From assembly GCA_023140905.1 (NCBI GenBank), contig JAGLKS010000194.1:1-6883 (forward strand): 6,883 nt of DNA, given 5' to 3'. Shown here one piece after another: positions 1 to 6,754 of this stretch. The first letter of the stretch is position 1. Every line of letters starts with the position of its first letter. The notes beneath the pieces were generated by a model. That model searched no databases. It was given only the letters and a program-made list of their open reading frames with translations, and was not told the origin of the DNA. The translations under genes were made by a program, and so were the position numbers. The DNA is from Alphaproteobacteria bacterium (GTDB lineage Bacteria; Pseudomonadota; Alphaproteobacteria; Micavibrionales; Micavibrionaceae).

Positions 1-1
1 A

Positions 2-118
2 GGAGAGCATGGCCTAATATCGGGAACCATAGGCTCGGCGAATGCAGAAAAGGAAAAAGATAGAAAAAAATATCACAAGCAGACATCGAAAAAAATGCAT
101 CTGTTATCAGTGCAGTAG
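2..118 (+). CDS. Partial open frame upstream of the first large gene; probable N-terminal part separated by a frameshift
   Basis: This frame is open from the window edge to a TAG at 116-118 (38 codons, no start codon seen, so 5' partial). Up to about position 70 it encodes a Gly/Ser-containing stretch followed by a lysine/glutamate-rich run (AEKEKDRKK), the same charged helical style as the protein starting at 139. From 64 onward the neighbouring frame is open and reads KKISQADIEKNASVISA and on into the 139 gene without a stop. A -1 shift at the A7 run at 64-70 would fuse the two into one protein. I infer that this is the N-terminal part of that gene. It could instead be the tail of an unrelated gene, since too little is visible to decide. 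Confidence 0.4.
   Translation, partial: GEHGLISGTIGSANAEKEKDRKKYHKQTSKKMHLLSVQ
64..70 (+). other. A7 run in slippery-heptamer phase; candidate -1 frameshift site or homopolymer indel
   Basis: Seven adenines sit as A AAA AAA relative to the upstream frame (codons 65-67 and 68-70). A -1 slip leads exactly into the frame of the 139-1299 gene, whose own frame is closed by TAG at 61-63. An AGGA at 51-54 lies 9 nt upstream, like the Shine-Dalgarno-type stimulator of E. coli dnaX frameshifting. I see no convincing stimulatory hairpin downstream. A second A7 run at 89-95 is not in slippery phase for the upstream frame. One missing A (mutation or sequencing error) explains the arrangement equally well. 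Confidence 0.4.
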
Positions 119-138
119 CTGTTGCCTCTGCCCAGCTC

Positions 139-1299
139 ATGGAAGACCTCCAAAAATTAGGAGAAGAGATAGAAGAGCTACACAATGAAAACATTGATGT
201 TGTGGAAGAATCCAGCGTTGTCAGAAGTAATTTGGATGTAGCCTTACAAAATATGTATTACGCTGCAAGCGACCTCGCATACGAAGGATACTTTGCTCAA
301 CTTGATCTGGAGATGATGGAAAATTCAGGCTATTACAGTCCAGAAGAAATTCAAGCACAAAAAGAAATAATAGAACAATGCTATACAGCCGTGGATGCAC
401 ATGACGATTTGCGAGAAACCATGCTGGGCTACATACACAAAATGGAGAAATCCGAACAAGCTCTTACAGAAGAAGATAGAATACTGTCTGGTAATTTTGA
501 GGCCTTAAAAGAAAAAATTGGAAATAAAGAACCTACACCTGAAGACAAAGAAGCTCTAGCCAAACTGCATAGTGAAAAAATAAATATTGAAACCAGTCGG
601 GGACAGCTTGCTAAATTCTCAAAACTTACCGCATCATTCACCGAAATAATAACAGATGTCAGCAGAGATAAAAACTTGTCTCTCGAACAAAAAACACACG
701 GTTATGAAACCCTTAATCTTGTTGCCAAATCCTCAGGAGACAGACATTTAGATGGAAAAGAGCTAGCGCAAATAAAAGAGAATATGCTTAAAGTTGATCC
801 TAAAAGCCCATATTTTGCCCGCTGTTGTGAATTACTCGTAAAATCCGGTGTTACCATAGAAGATGGAAAGGGCGGGAAGATAAGTGGACAAGAAGCTGTT
901 GACCATTTCATAAAAAGTCTGGGAGAAGCCAAAGTGGCCGCGAATGCGACACCAAACGGACAAGTTATTCAACCGGGGCTTAAACAAGGTGCGGTTATTC
1001 CTACTACACGTGGTCCAGATATGGCGGCAGCGACACCAACCTCATATGGCTGTTTTGCTGATAATGAGTTCAACAAAACTAATCCGACAACAGGACCAAT
1101 CCCCAGTTATGCAGTTACAACACAAAACAATGCGCCGGATATAGGAGATGTTAACGAAGCTCATCTCGCGGCTCTAGCCAAAACTGGCACCGGCACTGGA
1201 GACACTGGCACTGACAAAGAAACACTTGCAATGGAAGAATTGCTAAAACAATTAGAACGGGATCAGCAAAATATCCCCACAAGCAATCCTCTTGCATAA
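139..1299 (+). CDS. Unrecognised charged, mostly helical protein, probably missing its true N-terminus
   Basis: I do not recognise a family. The 386 codons from the first in-frame ATG encode a Glu/Lys-rich, predicted helical and partly coiled-coil region (residues 1-215), then a short helix-loop-helix part (225-265). A Gly/Thr/Pro/Asn-rich, probably disordered stretch follows (270-360, including a TGTGTGDTGTD repeat), then a final charged helix (361-378). There is no signal peptide or membrane helix, so a cytoplasmic location or a non-Sec export route is expected. Loops at 173-184 and 241-252 resemble degenerate EF-hand loops. The ATG at 139 has no Shine-Dalgarno sequence, and the frame is open and protein-like back to 64, so translation probably enters from upstream by a frameshift at the A7 run. 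The gene lies 166 nt upstream of a muramidase-like gene with its own promoter. The coding region is real; function is unknown. Confidence 0.75.
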   Translation: MEDLQKLGEEIEELHNENIDVVEESSVVRSNLDVALQNMYYAASDLAYEGYFAQLDLEMMENSGYYSPEEIQAQKEIIEQCYTAVDAHDDLRETMLGYIHKMEKSEQALTEEDRILSGNFEALKEKIGNKEPTPEDKEALAKLHSEKINIETSRGQLAKFSKLTASFTEIITDVSRDKNLSLEQKTHGYETLNLVAKSSGDRHLDGKELAQIKENMLKVDPKSPYFARCCELLVKSGVTIEDGKGGKISGQEAVDHFIKSLGEAKVAANATPNGQVIQPGLKQGAVIPTTRGPDMAAATPTSYGCFADNEFNKTNPTTGPIPSYAVTTQNNAPDIGDVNEAHLAALAKTGTGTGDTGTDKETLAMEELLKQLERDQQNIPTSNPLA

Positions 1300-1340
1300 A
1301 GTTAGAACCTGTGGAAACTGGAGATAACACCTTTGAAAAT

Positions 1341-1369
1341 TTGACAAACCCATTCTAATTCTGTAGAAT
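1341..1369 (+). promoter_or_regulatory. Sigma-70-type promoter for the GH104-like gene
   Basis: The -35 box is a perfect TTGACA at 1341-1346 and the -10 box is TAGAAT at 1364-1369 (5 of 6 consensus bases), with a spacer of exactly 17 nt. Transcription would start near 1376, leaving a leader of about 90 nt before the ATG at 1466. It lies entirely in the non-coding gap after the 139-1299 gene, where a promoter would be expected. No comparable promoter was found upstream of 2700, so it may also serve the transglycosylase gene. Confidence 0.7.
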
Positions 1370-1370
1370 T
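1357..1370. repeat. 14-bp palindrome over the -10 box, possible operator
   Basis: AATTCT-GT-AGAATT is a perfect inverted repeat with a 2-nt centre, and it covers the whole -10 hexamer. It sits inside a wider imperfect inverted repeat: ACACC 1327-1331 with GGTGT 1373-1377, and AAAATT 1336-1341 with AATTTT 1367-1372. Such placement would suit a repressor site. AT-rich palindromes also arise by chance, so binding is only an inference. Confidence 0.35.
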
Positions 1371-1422
1371 TTGGTGTAAAGACTGCATAAAAAAGCAGAG
1401 TAATAAGAATAAAGGCCTAAAA

Positions 1423-1437
1423 GAGGGAATAACCCTC
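1423..1437 (+). other. Small hairpin in the leader of the GH104-like gene
   Basis: GAGGG (1423-1427) pairs perfectly with CCCTC (1433-1437) around an AATAA loop. It lies in the proposed 5' leader, 28 nt before the ATG at 1466. There is no T-tract after it, so it is not an intrinsic terminator. It may affect ribosome access or mRNA stability, or it may be incidental. Confidence 0.3.
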
Positions 1438-1465
1438 AGGCAATTAAAGGGTGAAAGCAGGAATA

Positions 1466-2515
1466 ATGAGTATTCCCGATAACACAAATAGTGGACCTTC
1501 CGAGCAACGTGGGAAAAATACGGGCGATGTGCAAACACACATGTTGCTTAATGAACAAGACATGGCAAATAACTTAAATGTCTTTGCGTTTTTGATTGCC
1601 CTTTTTGAAAATATAACAGGAAAAACCGGATTAGGCTCCAATGACGCCATAGAAGGGTTTTCCAAAGCCTTCAACATAGATGCAACAAAGCTTAATGAAA
1701 CTGTCGAGAACTACCGCTCTGGAAACATCTCTGCATTCAATGCCGCGTACAAGACTCGCAAAAGCATTGATATCGCCAAAGTTGATATGGCACAGGCGGA
1801 AAAAGTCGTTGTTCAATATGCAGAAAAGGGCAACCCACTGCTAGAACTTATAGCTGATAAAGAATCAGGTGATAATTACAATCGTGTATATGGCAAAGGC
1901 GTTAAAACCGCAAACCTTACAGATATGACGGTTAATGAAGTTCTTAAATGGCAAAAAGAATACGTTAAAGACGGCTCTCCGTCTTCCGCCGCCGGAAGAT
2001 ATCAAATCATTCAAGGAACCTTAGCTGGTTTAAAAAAGGAAATGGGTTTATCAGGAAATGAACTCTATGACGAAAGTATGCAAGACCGTATGGCAATGCA
2101 TCTTCTGAACGGACGTGGGTATCAATCTTATTTAAAAGGAACCCTATCTGAAGATAAATTCATGCGTGAGCTCTCAAAAGAATGGGCGGCAATGCCGAAA
2201 GACGGAAGTGGTGCAAGTTATTATGCTGGTGATGGCCTTAACAAAGCTCTTGTAAGTCCAGCAACAATGCTTCTTGCAATGCGTAATTCAAAAAACATAA
2301 CAATTGCACAAGGAAATAACCTAACCAATACACACGGAGACACTATTGCCGAAGGTGGCGTGAAGGAAGAAGACCCAAGCCAGCCAAAGTCTGCGACTCT
2401 TTCCTTCGAGGAAACTATTTCCAACGGTGGCACTAATGAGGCCAAACAGGCGGGTATACAGGAAGATCAAGTCACTTTGTTTCCTACACAACCTCCTCCC
2501 ATCACACCGGCATAA
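1466..2515 (+). CDS. Lysozyme-like (GH104-type) peptidoglycan-cleaving protein without a signal peptide
   Basis: Residue numbers here assume the ATG at 1466 (349 aa). The central part (about 120-275) matches the pattern of lambda endolysin R/GH104 lytic transglycosylases. A catalytic-glutamate segment ADKESGDNYN has the likely acid at E133; AAGRYQI (175-181) corresponds to the lambda GAGRYQL motif; and KEWAAMP (238-244) corresponds to the IWASLP segment. These enzymes cleave the glycan strand of peptidoglycan. The first 120 residues are helical and unrecognised, and the last 70 are Pro/Gly/Thr-rich and probably disordered. There is no signal peptide, so the enzyme needs lysis, a holin-like route or a secretion machine to reach the wall. 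A GTG at 1451 is in frame but has no spaced Shine-Dalgarno sequence. AGGA at 1459-1462 is only 3 nt from the ATG and AAAGGG at 1446-1451 is 14 nt away, so the start is not settled. Confidence 0.75.
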   Translation: MSIPDNTNSGPSEQRGKNTGDVQTHMLLNEQDMANNLNVFAFLIALFENITGKTGLGSNDAIEGFSKAFNIDATKLNETVENYRSGNISAFNAAYKTRKSIDIAKVDMAQAEKVVVQYAEKGNPLLELIADKESGDNYNRVYGKGVKTANLTDMTVNEVLKWQKEYVKDGSPSSAAGRYQIIQGTLAGLKKEMGLSGNELYDESMQDRMAMHLLNGRGYQSYLKGTLSEDKFMRELSKEWAAMPKDGSGASYYAGDGLNKALVSPATMLLAMRNSKNITIAQGNNLTNTHGDTIAEGGVKEEDPSQPKSATLSFEETISNGGTNEAKQAGIQEDQVTLFPTQPPPITPA

Positions 2516-2699
2516 TACGCTAATCATTCCGTTTTTCTGCATACACCGTTGATAACCTGCACTTGAGGGTAGATTTTTAGCCCTATCATCCTTTAGACTA
2601 TTGTATATTGTGCCCTCTCGCCAAGGTTCAATACATGCTCGCAATATCACCTAGAGGTAAATCTACCTCTTATAAGCAAAATCAAACCGCCATATCTCC
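2516..2699 (+). other. 184-nt intergenic region with competing inverted repeats
   Basis: No gene is seen here. A perfect 7-bp hairpin lies near the right end (2653-2670). Its sequence also pairs with an upstream element: GGTAGATTT at 2568-2576 is the exact reverse complement of AAATCTACC at 2659-2667. There is no stem followed by a T-tract, so I see no intrinsic terminator for the upstream gene. TATAAG at 2671-2676 resembles a -10 box but has no matching -35, so no promoter is called. Confidence 0.4.
2653..2670 (+). repeat. Perfect 7-bp hairpin upstream of the transglycosylase gene
   Basis: AGAGGTA (2653-2659) and TACCTCT (2664-2670) are perfect complements around an AATC loop, ending 29 nt before the ATG at 2700. 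TATAAGC follows rather than a run of T, which argues against a terminator. It could be a protein-binding site or a translational control hairpin. Confidence 0.4.
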
Positions 2700-4121
2700 A
2701 TGTACTTTATGTTACAACAATACCACCGTTTCATCTTTTTACCCTGTGCTCTGGCACTAGGAACCTGCTTTGCTTACCTACCGACAGCACATGCGCGAAA
2801 TCAAAATACGTTGCAACCTGCAGCTCTTCATATAAAAATCACGCCGAGCAAAAAACAAAACCACTCGATGCCTAACATCATCACAGGGAGAATTAACCAA
2901 TCATCACAAAACATCCCGCTTCCCGGATATAAACCACAACAGCCGGACATAATGGGAGAAACACAAAAAAAGTCTAAATCTAAAGCTCTGGATATTTTGC
3001 ACTCAAAAACATTTTCAACAGAAACAAAAATTATCAAAACAACGAAAGAAACAATTCCGTTCTCATCCTTAGGCAAAACATCACCGGATCAAACTAAATC
3101 GCATAATATTGCTTTGCCATCTGCATACCCTAACTATTGCAATGAAGAAGAACAACGCTCTACCACACAAGCATCCCTCATCAATCCGCCACACACAGAA
3201 ATTCCAAAAGATAAGCATCTGGTTCAATCTTTACGTGCTTATATGAAAGCACAGAAACGTGACCCGTCTCTTATCGATACGCTATACAATGTCACACAAG
3301 AAACAGGCGTAAGCTTTGAGCTTCTTGTCATTAAAGCTATGATAGAAAGTAATCTGGGTGAAAACATTGTAGCACAAAACAGCACTGCCAGAGGCCTTTT
3401 CCAATATATTGAATCAACATGGCTATCCCTTATAAAGAGTTATGGAGGAAAAATCGGATATGCCTCATATGCGGATGCTTTGAAATATGATCTCATTGCA
3501 AAGCGGTATGTCATAGTTTCCGAGAGAAATAATTTCTCACGCCATGACATTCTGAATTTGCGATACGACACACGAATAACCACGCTTATCAAAGCTTATC
3601 AAATTCTGGATGAACAAGCAGCTATCGAAAAATGCACAAAAGGACAAGTGCCAACTATCACAGATCACTATATTGTCCATATGATGGGCCTGCCTCTAGC
3701 TGAACTATTTTTCAAGCTCAAAAACAGCAATTCGACAATCATTCCGGCTCGCTTGAAAAACGGCATGTTCAATAATGCTATTGCTCAGAACCCTTCTTTC
3801 TTTTTCGATAAACGTGGAAACGCACTTAATGCTCCACAAATCTATAATCGTTTTGCTGAAACAACAGCGCAGAGAATCGATGAGTTAAGAGCTATTGATA
3901 CACGCTACGGCTCAGGTGAAAATGTCGCAGCACATAGCTGTAACCCCAAGCCGGATAGACCTCGCATTCACACTCGATCGGATAATCAGGTGAAAACAGG
4001 ACTGTCCAAAAATGACATGGAACCATCTGCCGGAGCTACCGCGCCTTTACCGAAAAAAGGCATTCTCCCTCATCATATTTCCTCGATAGATATCTTACAA
4101 TATGAGCCGTCATTACATTAG
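2700..4121 (+). CDS. Secreted SLT-type lytic transglycosylase with a long N-terminal linker
   Basis: The protein has 473 residues. Residues 1-32 are a Sec signal peptide with a hydrophobic core and a PTAHA cleavage site before R33; there is no twin-arginine motif. Residues 33-170 are rich in Lys, Ser, Thr, Pro and Gln and look disordered, typical of a linker spanning the periplasm. From about 175 to 400 is a lysozyme-like SLT domain. KAMIESNLG holds the likely catalytic E216, [12 protein letters not shown] (230-241) is the following GLFQ motif, and [17 protein letters not shown] (322-338) matches the tyrosine-containing segment of this group. These enzymes cleave the MurNAc-GlcNAc bond with 1,6-anhydro ring formation. 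The 70-residue tail is Pro/Lys-rich. No Shine-Dalgarno sequence is evident before ATG 2700 or the alternative ATG at 2709; a stop at 2673 excludes an earlier start. Its stop codon overlaps the mdh stop. Confidence 0.8.
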   Translation: MYFMLQQYHRFIFLPCALALGTCFAYLPTAHARNQNTLQPAALHIKITPSKKQNHSMPNIITGRINQSSQNIPLPGYKPQQPDIMGETQKKSKSKALDILHSKTFSTETKIIKTTKETIPFSSLGKTSPDQTKSHNIALPSAYPNYCNEEEQRSTTQASLINPPHTEIPKDKHLVQSLRAYMKAQKRDPSLIDTLYNVTQETGVSFELLVIKAMIESNLGENIVAQNSTARGLFQYIESTWLSLIKSYGGKIGYASYADALKYDLIAKRYVIVSERNNFSRHDILNLRYDTRITTLIKAYQILDEQAAIEKCTKGQVPTITDHYIVHMMGLPLAELFFKLKNSNSTIIPARLKNGMFNNAIAQNPSFFFDKRGNALNAPQIYNRFAETTAQRIDELRAIDTRYGSGENVAAHSCNPKPDRPRIHTRSDNQVKTGLSKNDMEPSAGATAPLPKKGILPHHISSIDILQYEPSLH

Positions 4122-5095
4122 AATGATGATGATGATGCATCGTACTCTTCACGTAATTCCGCTTCTGTAAGAACCATATGCTTACGAGAAAACTCATCAA
4201 TTTCAAGGTCTTGAACAATCTTATAAGAACCATCTTTACATGTAACCGGATACCCATAAATAACACCCTGCTCAATGCCATAAGACCCATCCGAAGGCAC
4301 AGCCATAGAAACCCAGTCACCTTCAGGCGTTCCCATAGCCCAGCTACGCATATGATCCAGTGCCGCATTAGCTGCACTCGCTGCGGAGGAAGCACCGCGC
4401 ACATTAATAACTGATGAGCCACGCTGTTGCACTGTAGGAATGAATTTGTTCTCGTACCATTCACGCTCTATCAAATCTAATGCAGGATTGCCATTAACCA
4501 CAGCGTGATTCAAATCCGGATATTGAGTTGAGCTGTGATTTCCCCAAATAATGACACGCTTCACATCTGTATTTTGAACTCCGATCTGTGCCGCTAATTG
4601 GTGAATTGCACGGTTATGATCTAAACGCATCATCGCCGAAAAACATTTTGGGTCAAGAGTCGGTGCATTCTTTTGCGCAATCAAAGCATTTGTATTAGCA
4701 GGATTTCCAACGACCAAAACCTTCACATCATGTTTAGCATATTCATTCAATGCACGCCCTTGTGCCTGAAAAATAGCGCCATTAGCTTTTAGCAAATCTT
4801 TGCGCTCCATCCCCGGCCCGCGTGGACGCGCACCAACAAGATAAGCATAATCAATATCTTTAAACCCTTCTTCGAGTTTATCCGTCACGATAACGTCATG
4901 CAGCAAAGGAAAAGCACAATCATTAAGTTCCATTACAACGCCTTCAAGTACTTTAAGTGCTTGCGGTATCTCAAGTAAATGTAGGATAACCGGCTGATCC
5001 GGCCCTAGCATTTCCCCCGAAGCAATGCGAAATAACAAAGAATAAGCAATCTGTCCTGCTGCACCTGTAATAACTATTCTAACGGGTTGTTTCAT
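4118..5095 (-). CDS. mdh: Malate dehydrogenase (NAD-dependent, Thermus/cytosolic type)
   Basis: This enzyme interconverts malate and oxaloacetate with NAD in the TCA cycle, in the cytoplasm. The 325 residues align by eye along the full length with Thermus-type malate dehydrogenase. The nucleotide-binding loop is GAAGQI (11-16). E42 ends the second strand of the Rossmann fold, as in NAD-preferring enzymes. Substrate arginines are R92 and R98 in the mobile loop, with R162 in RLDHNRA. D159 and H187 (WGNHSS) form the catalytic pair. N131 lies in GNPANTN. All key residues are present, so it should be active. AAAGGA at 5106-5111 sits 10 nt before the ATG. It follows tatC by 57 nt on the same strand with no strong promoter visible in the gap. 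The C-terminus ends in four serines encoded by a triplet repeat. This class differs from the LDH-like malate dehydrogenase common in Alphaproteobacteria. Confidence 0.95.
   Translation of the reverse strand: MKQPVRIVITGAAGQIAYSLLFRIASGEMLGPDQPVILHLLEIPQALKVLEGVVMELNDCAFPLLHDVIVTDKLEEGFKDIDYAYLVGARPRGPGMERKDLLKANGAIFQAQGRALNEYAKHDVKVLVVGNPANTNALIAQKNAPTLDPKCFSAMMRLDHNRAIHQLAAQIGVQNTDVKRVIIWGNHSSTQYPDLNHAVVNGNPALDLIEREWYENKFIPTVQQRGSSVINVRGASSAASAANAALDHMRSWAMGTPEGDWVSMAVPSDGSYGIEQGVIYGYPVTCKDGSYKIVQDLEIDEFSRKHMVLTEAELREEYDASSSSF
4123..4137. repeat. Five tandem ATG triplets in the 3' end of mdh
   Basis: Five perfect copies of ATG on the plus strand read as serine TCA codons in mdh and give the SSSS stretch before the final Phe. 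Slippage here would change only the length of the enzyme's tail. It starts 2 nt beyond the stop codon of the converging transglycosylase gene. Confidence 0.7.
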
Positions 5096-5105
5096 TTTAT
5101 AATTT

Positions 5106-5111
5106 TCCTTT
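5106..5111 (-). promoter_or_regulatory. Ribosome binding site of mdh
   Basis: The minus strand reads AAAGGA, 10 nt before the ATG at 5095. It supports this start and shows that mdh is translated independently of tatC. Confidence 0.7.
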
Positions 5112-5152
5112 GTATTTTGTTCTCGAATTTATAGCATCATATTTTTATTTCA

Positions 5153-5962
5153 CTAAGCCGTTTTAGATTTTTCCCCTCTGCGGATAAGAAGAATAGAAAG
5201 TTCATAAAGTCCCATAATAGGAATAGCCAACATCACCTGTGAAATAACATCCGGTGGCGTTATAAATGCAGCTATTATAAATGTTGCAATAAGTGCGTAT
5301 TTGCGTTTTGTTGCCAGACTTTGCGCTGTAATAACACCCGTGCGCCCTAATAAAGTCAACAAGACAGGAAGCTGGAAACAAAGACCAAAAGCAAAGACAA
5401 GCGTCATGATTAAATCCAGATATTCGCTAACCCGTGCTTCAAGCTGAATAGGCAATGCCATGTTTTCGCCGGTGCTTTGAAAGCTAAGGAAGAATGGCCA
5501 GGCCATTGGCAAGACCAGATAATAAACACAAGCTGCACCGGCAAAAAACAATACAGGCGTTGCAATCAAAAAAGGCCAGACAGCTTCTTTTTCATTATTA
5601 TACAAAGCCGGAGCTAGAAACCGCCAGAGTTGAAGCAATAACACAGGAAACGTAAAAAAAAATCCAGAAAAGAAAGCAACCTTCAGATAAGTAAAAAAGG
5701 CCTCAGCCATTCCAGTATAGATAAGGCGATTCGTATCACTATCATCCATCGCATTAGCCAAAGGCTGCACAAGGAACCCATATATCTCATCAACGAAAAA
5801 AAAGCTGATAATTGTAGCCAGCCCCATCACGCCAAATATCCATAAAAGCCGGGTGCGCAGCTCTAAAAAATGATCCATAAGGGTTTTGGTTTTGCTAATC
5901 CCCTCATGTTTATCATCTAAATCAGGAGACAAAGGTGCTGATGACGCAATATCTTCATGCAT
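5153..5962 (-). CDS. tatC: Sec-independent protein translocase subunit TatC
   Basis: TatC is the inner-membrane core of the twin-arginine translocase; with TatB it binds the RR signal peptide of folded substrates. With the start at 5962 the protein has 269 residues and six membrane helices. Family motifs in order are HFLELRTRL (31-39, with E34 and R36 at the signal-peptide site), [20 protein letters not shown] (105-124; F115 and E124 equal E. coli F94 and E103), and TPPDVISQ (235-242; D238 equals E. coli D211). Position 197 is Gln where E. coli has E170. An ATG at 6013 would add 17 residues and overlap tatB by 59 nt. I prefer 5962 because GGAGG lies 9 nt upstream and the overlap with tatB is only 8 nt, a usual coupling arrangement. 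The N-terminal 28 residues before the first motif are acidic and poorly conserved. Confidence 0.95.
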   Translation of the reverse strand: MHEDIASSAPLSPDLDDKHEGISKTKTLMDHFLELRTRLLWIFGVMGLATIISFFFVDEIYGFLVQPLANAMDDSDTNRLIYTGMAEAFFTYLKVAFFSGFFFTFPVLLLQLWRFLAPALYNNEKEAVWPFLIATPVLFFAGAACVYYLVLPMAWPFFLSFQSTGENMALPIQLEARVSEYLDLIMTLVFAFGLCFQLPVLLTLLGRTGVITAQSLATKRKYALIATFIIAAFITPPDVISQVMLAIPIMGLYELSILLIRRGEKSKTA

Positions 5963-6320
5963 GATCTTTGCCCTCCGCTCCTTTAGTATCTTCCGGTAAT
6001 TCTTCTTCATCAACAGATGCGGGTATATCTGCGTATGCTCCTCCTAAAGCAGCGTATTCTTCATCTGCTGTAGCTTCATCAAATTCTACAGGCTGTCCAT
6101 GCTTGTCTTGTTCTTCAAAATTCACACTTTTACGGATATTGTCCAGATCAGCTTCGCGCATCACATCATCAAACTGTCTGGAAATTGCATAACGCACATA
6201 TTGTAACCGCCGTGTTATACGCCCCAAAGCAACCATGACACGCGGTAAATCTTGAGGTCCTGCAAATAAGACCACAAGCGCAATAATTACAAATAACTCA
6301 GGCCATCCAAAATCCAGCAT
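5955..6320 (-). CDS. tatB: Sec-independent protein translocase subunit TatB
   Basis: TatB pairs with TatC to form the receptor for twin-arginine signal peptides. The 121 residues begin [12 protein letters not shown], the TatB signature, with the conserved E8. A single membrane helix (about 6-20) is followed by the G21-P22 hinge and QDLPRV. An amphipathic basic helix (27-66) comes next, then a long acidic tail (67-121) that is probably disordered. The D3-F4-G5 start and the LP after the hinge favour TatB over TatA. It starts 8 nt after the preceding membrane-protein gene. The purine-rich GGGGGA at 6335-6340 is 14 nt from the ATG, rather far, so translational coupling is likely. Its last codons overlap tatC. 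Confidence 0.92.
   Translation of the reverse strand: MLDFGWPELFVIIALVVLFAGPQDLPRVMVALGRITRRLQYVRYAISRQFDDVMREADLDNIRKSVNFEEQDKHGQPVEFDEATADEEYAALGGAYADIPASVDEEELPEDTKGAEGKDHA
5972..5976 (-). promoter_or_regulatory. Ribosome binding site that fixes the tatC start
   Basis: GGAGG on the minus strand, inside the 3' end of tatB, is 9 nt before the ATG at 5962. It is the best-spaced Shine-Dalgarno sequence here and supports 5962 over the upstream ATG at 6013. Confidence 0.75.
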
Positions 6321-6328
6321 ATTGTGTT

Positions 6329-6745
6329 TTATATTCCCCCAAGAAAAGAGTGCGCCATATTAAAACATACAATAATTCCAGCCACATACCCCGGAACAAC
6401 AATAAGAGCATTTAATCCAATAGCGACATTCAACAAAAACTCACGTTCTTCGTCATCCAGTTCAATCTCTTCAGCTAGCCGCGCCCGCGCAAAAACGATT
6501 TCTCTTTCGGCCCGGCTATATTCCCAATACAATCCTATTGCCGTAATCGGAAAAACAAACAATCCAAGAAACATTTCTACAGATACATTAAATAATGCAA
6601 GAACGAGCACACAAATAGAAAACAATGAAAGCACTGAACCTGAAATTTCATGAAAGCTATGTTTATAAGTGGTAAGGAAACCAGAAATAAAAACAATCAG
6701 AACCAAAGCTAAATAAACCCCGGCCCATAAAGGTAACATCATCAT
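6329..6745 (-). CDS. Unrecognised four-helix membrane protein between tatA and tatB
   Basis: The protein has 138 residues. I do not recognise a family. Hydrophobic segments at about 4-24, 36-56, 58-75 and 104-128 look like four membrane helices. Between the third and fourth is a strongly charged stretch (77-103, SRAERE then EEIELDDEEREF) that probably forms an amphipathic helix on one face of the membrane. There is no signal peptide beyond the first helix and no catalytic motif. It begins with three consecutive ATG codons; the first (6745) is preceded by GGAG at 6758-6761. It starts 9 nt after the tatA stop and ends 8 nt before tatB, so it is tightly built into the tat operon and is probably co-expressed with the translocase. 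A role as an accessory or stability factor for Tat is only a guess from position. Confidence 0.8.
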   Translation of the reverse strand: MMMLPLWAGVYLALVLIVFISGFLTTYKHSFHEISGSVLSLFSICVLVLALFNVSVEMFLGLFVFPITAIGLYWEYSRAEREIVFARARLAEEIELDDEEREFLLNVAIGLNALIVVPGYVAGIIVCFNMAHSFLGGI

Positions 6746-6754
6746 TTTGCCAAA

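Noticed and set aside
2321..2650. A 109-codon minus-strand open frame covering most of the 2516-2699 gap
   Set aside because: More than half is antisense to the GH104-like gene and the rest has no domain-like features or ribosome binding site; it is best explained as chance.
2700..2795. Lipoprotein signal for the transglycosylase, using the Cys at residue 16 or 23
   Set aside because: Neither Cys is at the end of the hydrophobic core in a lipobox; PTAHA before R33 is a normal signal peptidase I site.
4043..4061. Hairpin GCCTTT/AAAGGC as a terminator for mdh on the minus strand
   Set aside because: The 6-bp stem is not followed by a T-tract on either strand, and it lies within the coding sequence of the transglycosylase.
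4036..4464. A 142-codon open frame on the minus strand
   Set aside because: It runs out of frame within mdh and then antisense to the end of the transglycosylase gene; its composition (Leu/Arg/Met/His-rich) looks like a shadow, and both genes it overlaps are clearly real.
5096..5152. A separate promoter for mdh in the gap after tatC
   Set aside because: TATAAA- and TATGAT-like words are present on the minus strand, but no acceptable -35 box lies 16-18 nt upstream of either.
5963..6013. Upstream ATG at 6013 as the tatC start
   Set aside because: It overlaps tatB by 59 nt and adds a basic stretch not typical of TatC, while the ATG at 5962 has GGAGG at good spacing.
6324..6653. A 109-codon plus-strand open frame opposite the membrane-protein gene
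   Set aside because: Ser/Thr/Asn/Ile-rich translation is what antisense of a hydrophobic gene gives; the minus-strand gene has a ribosome binding site and operon context.
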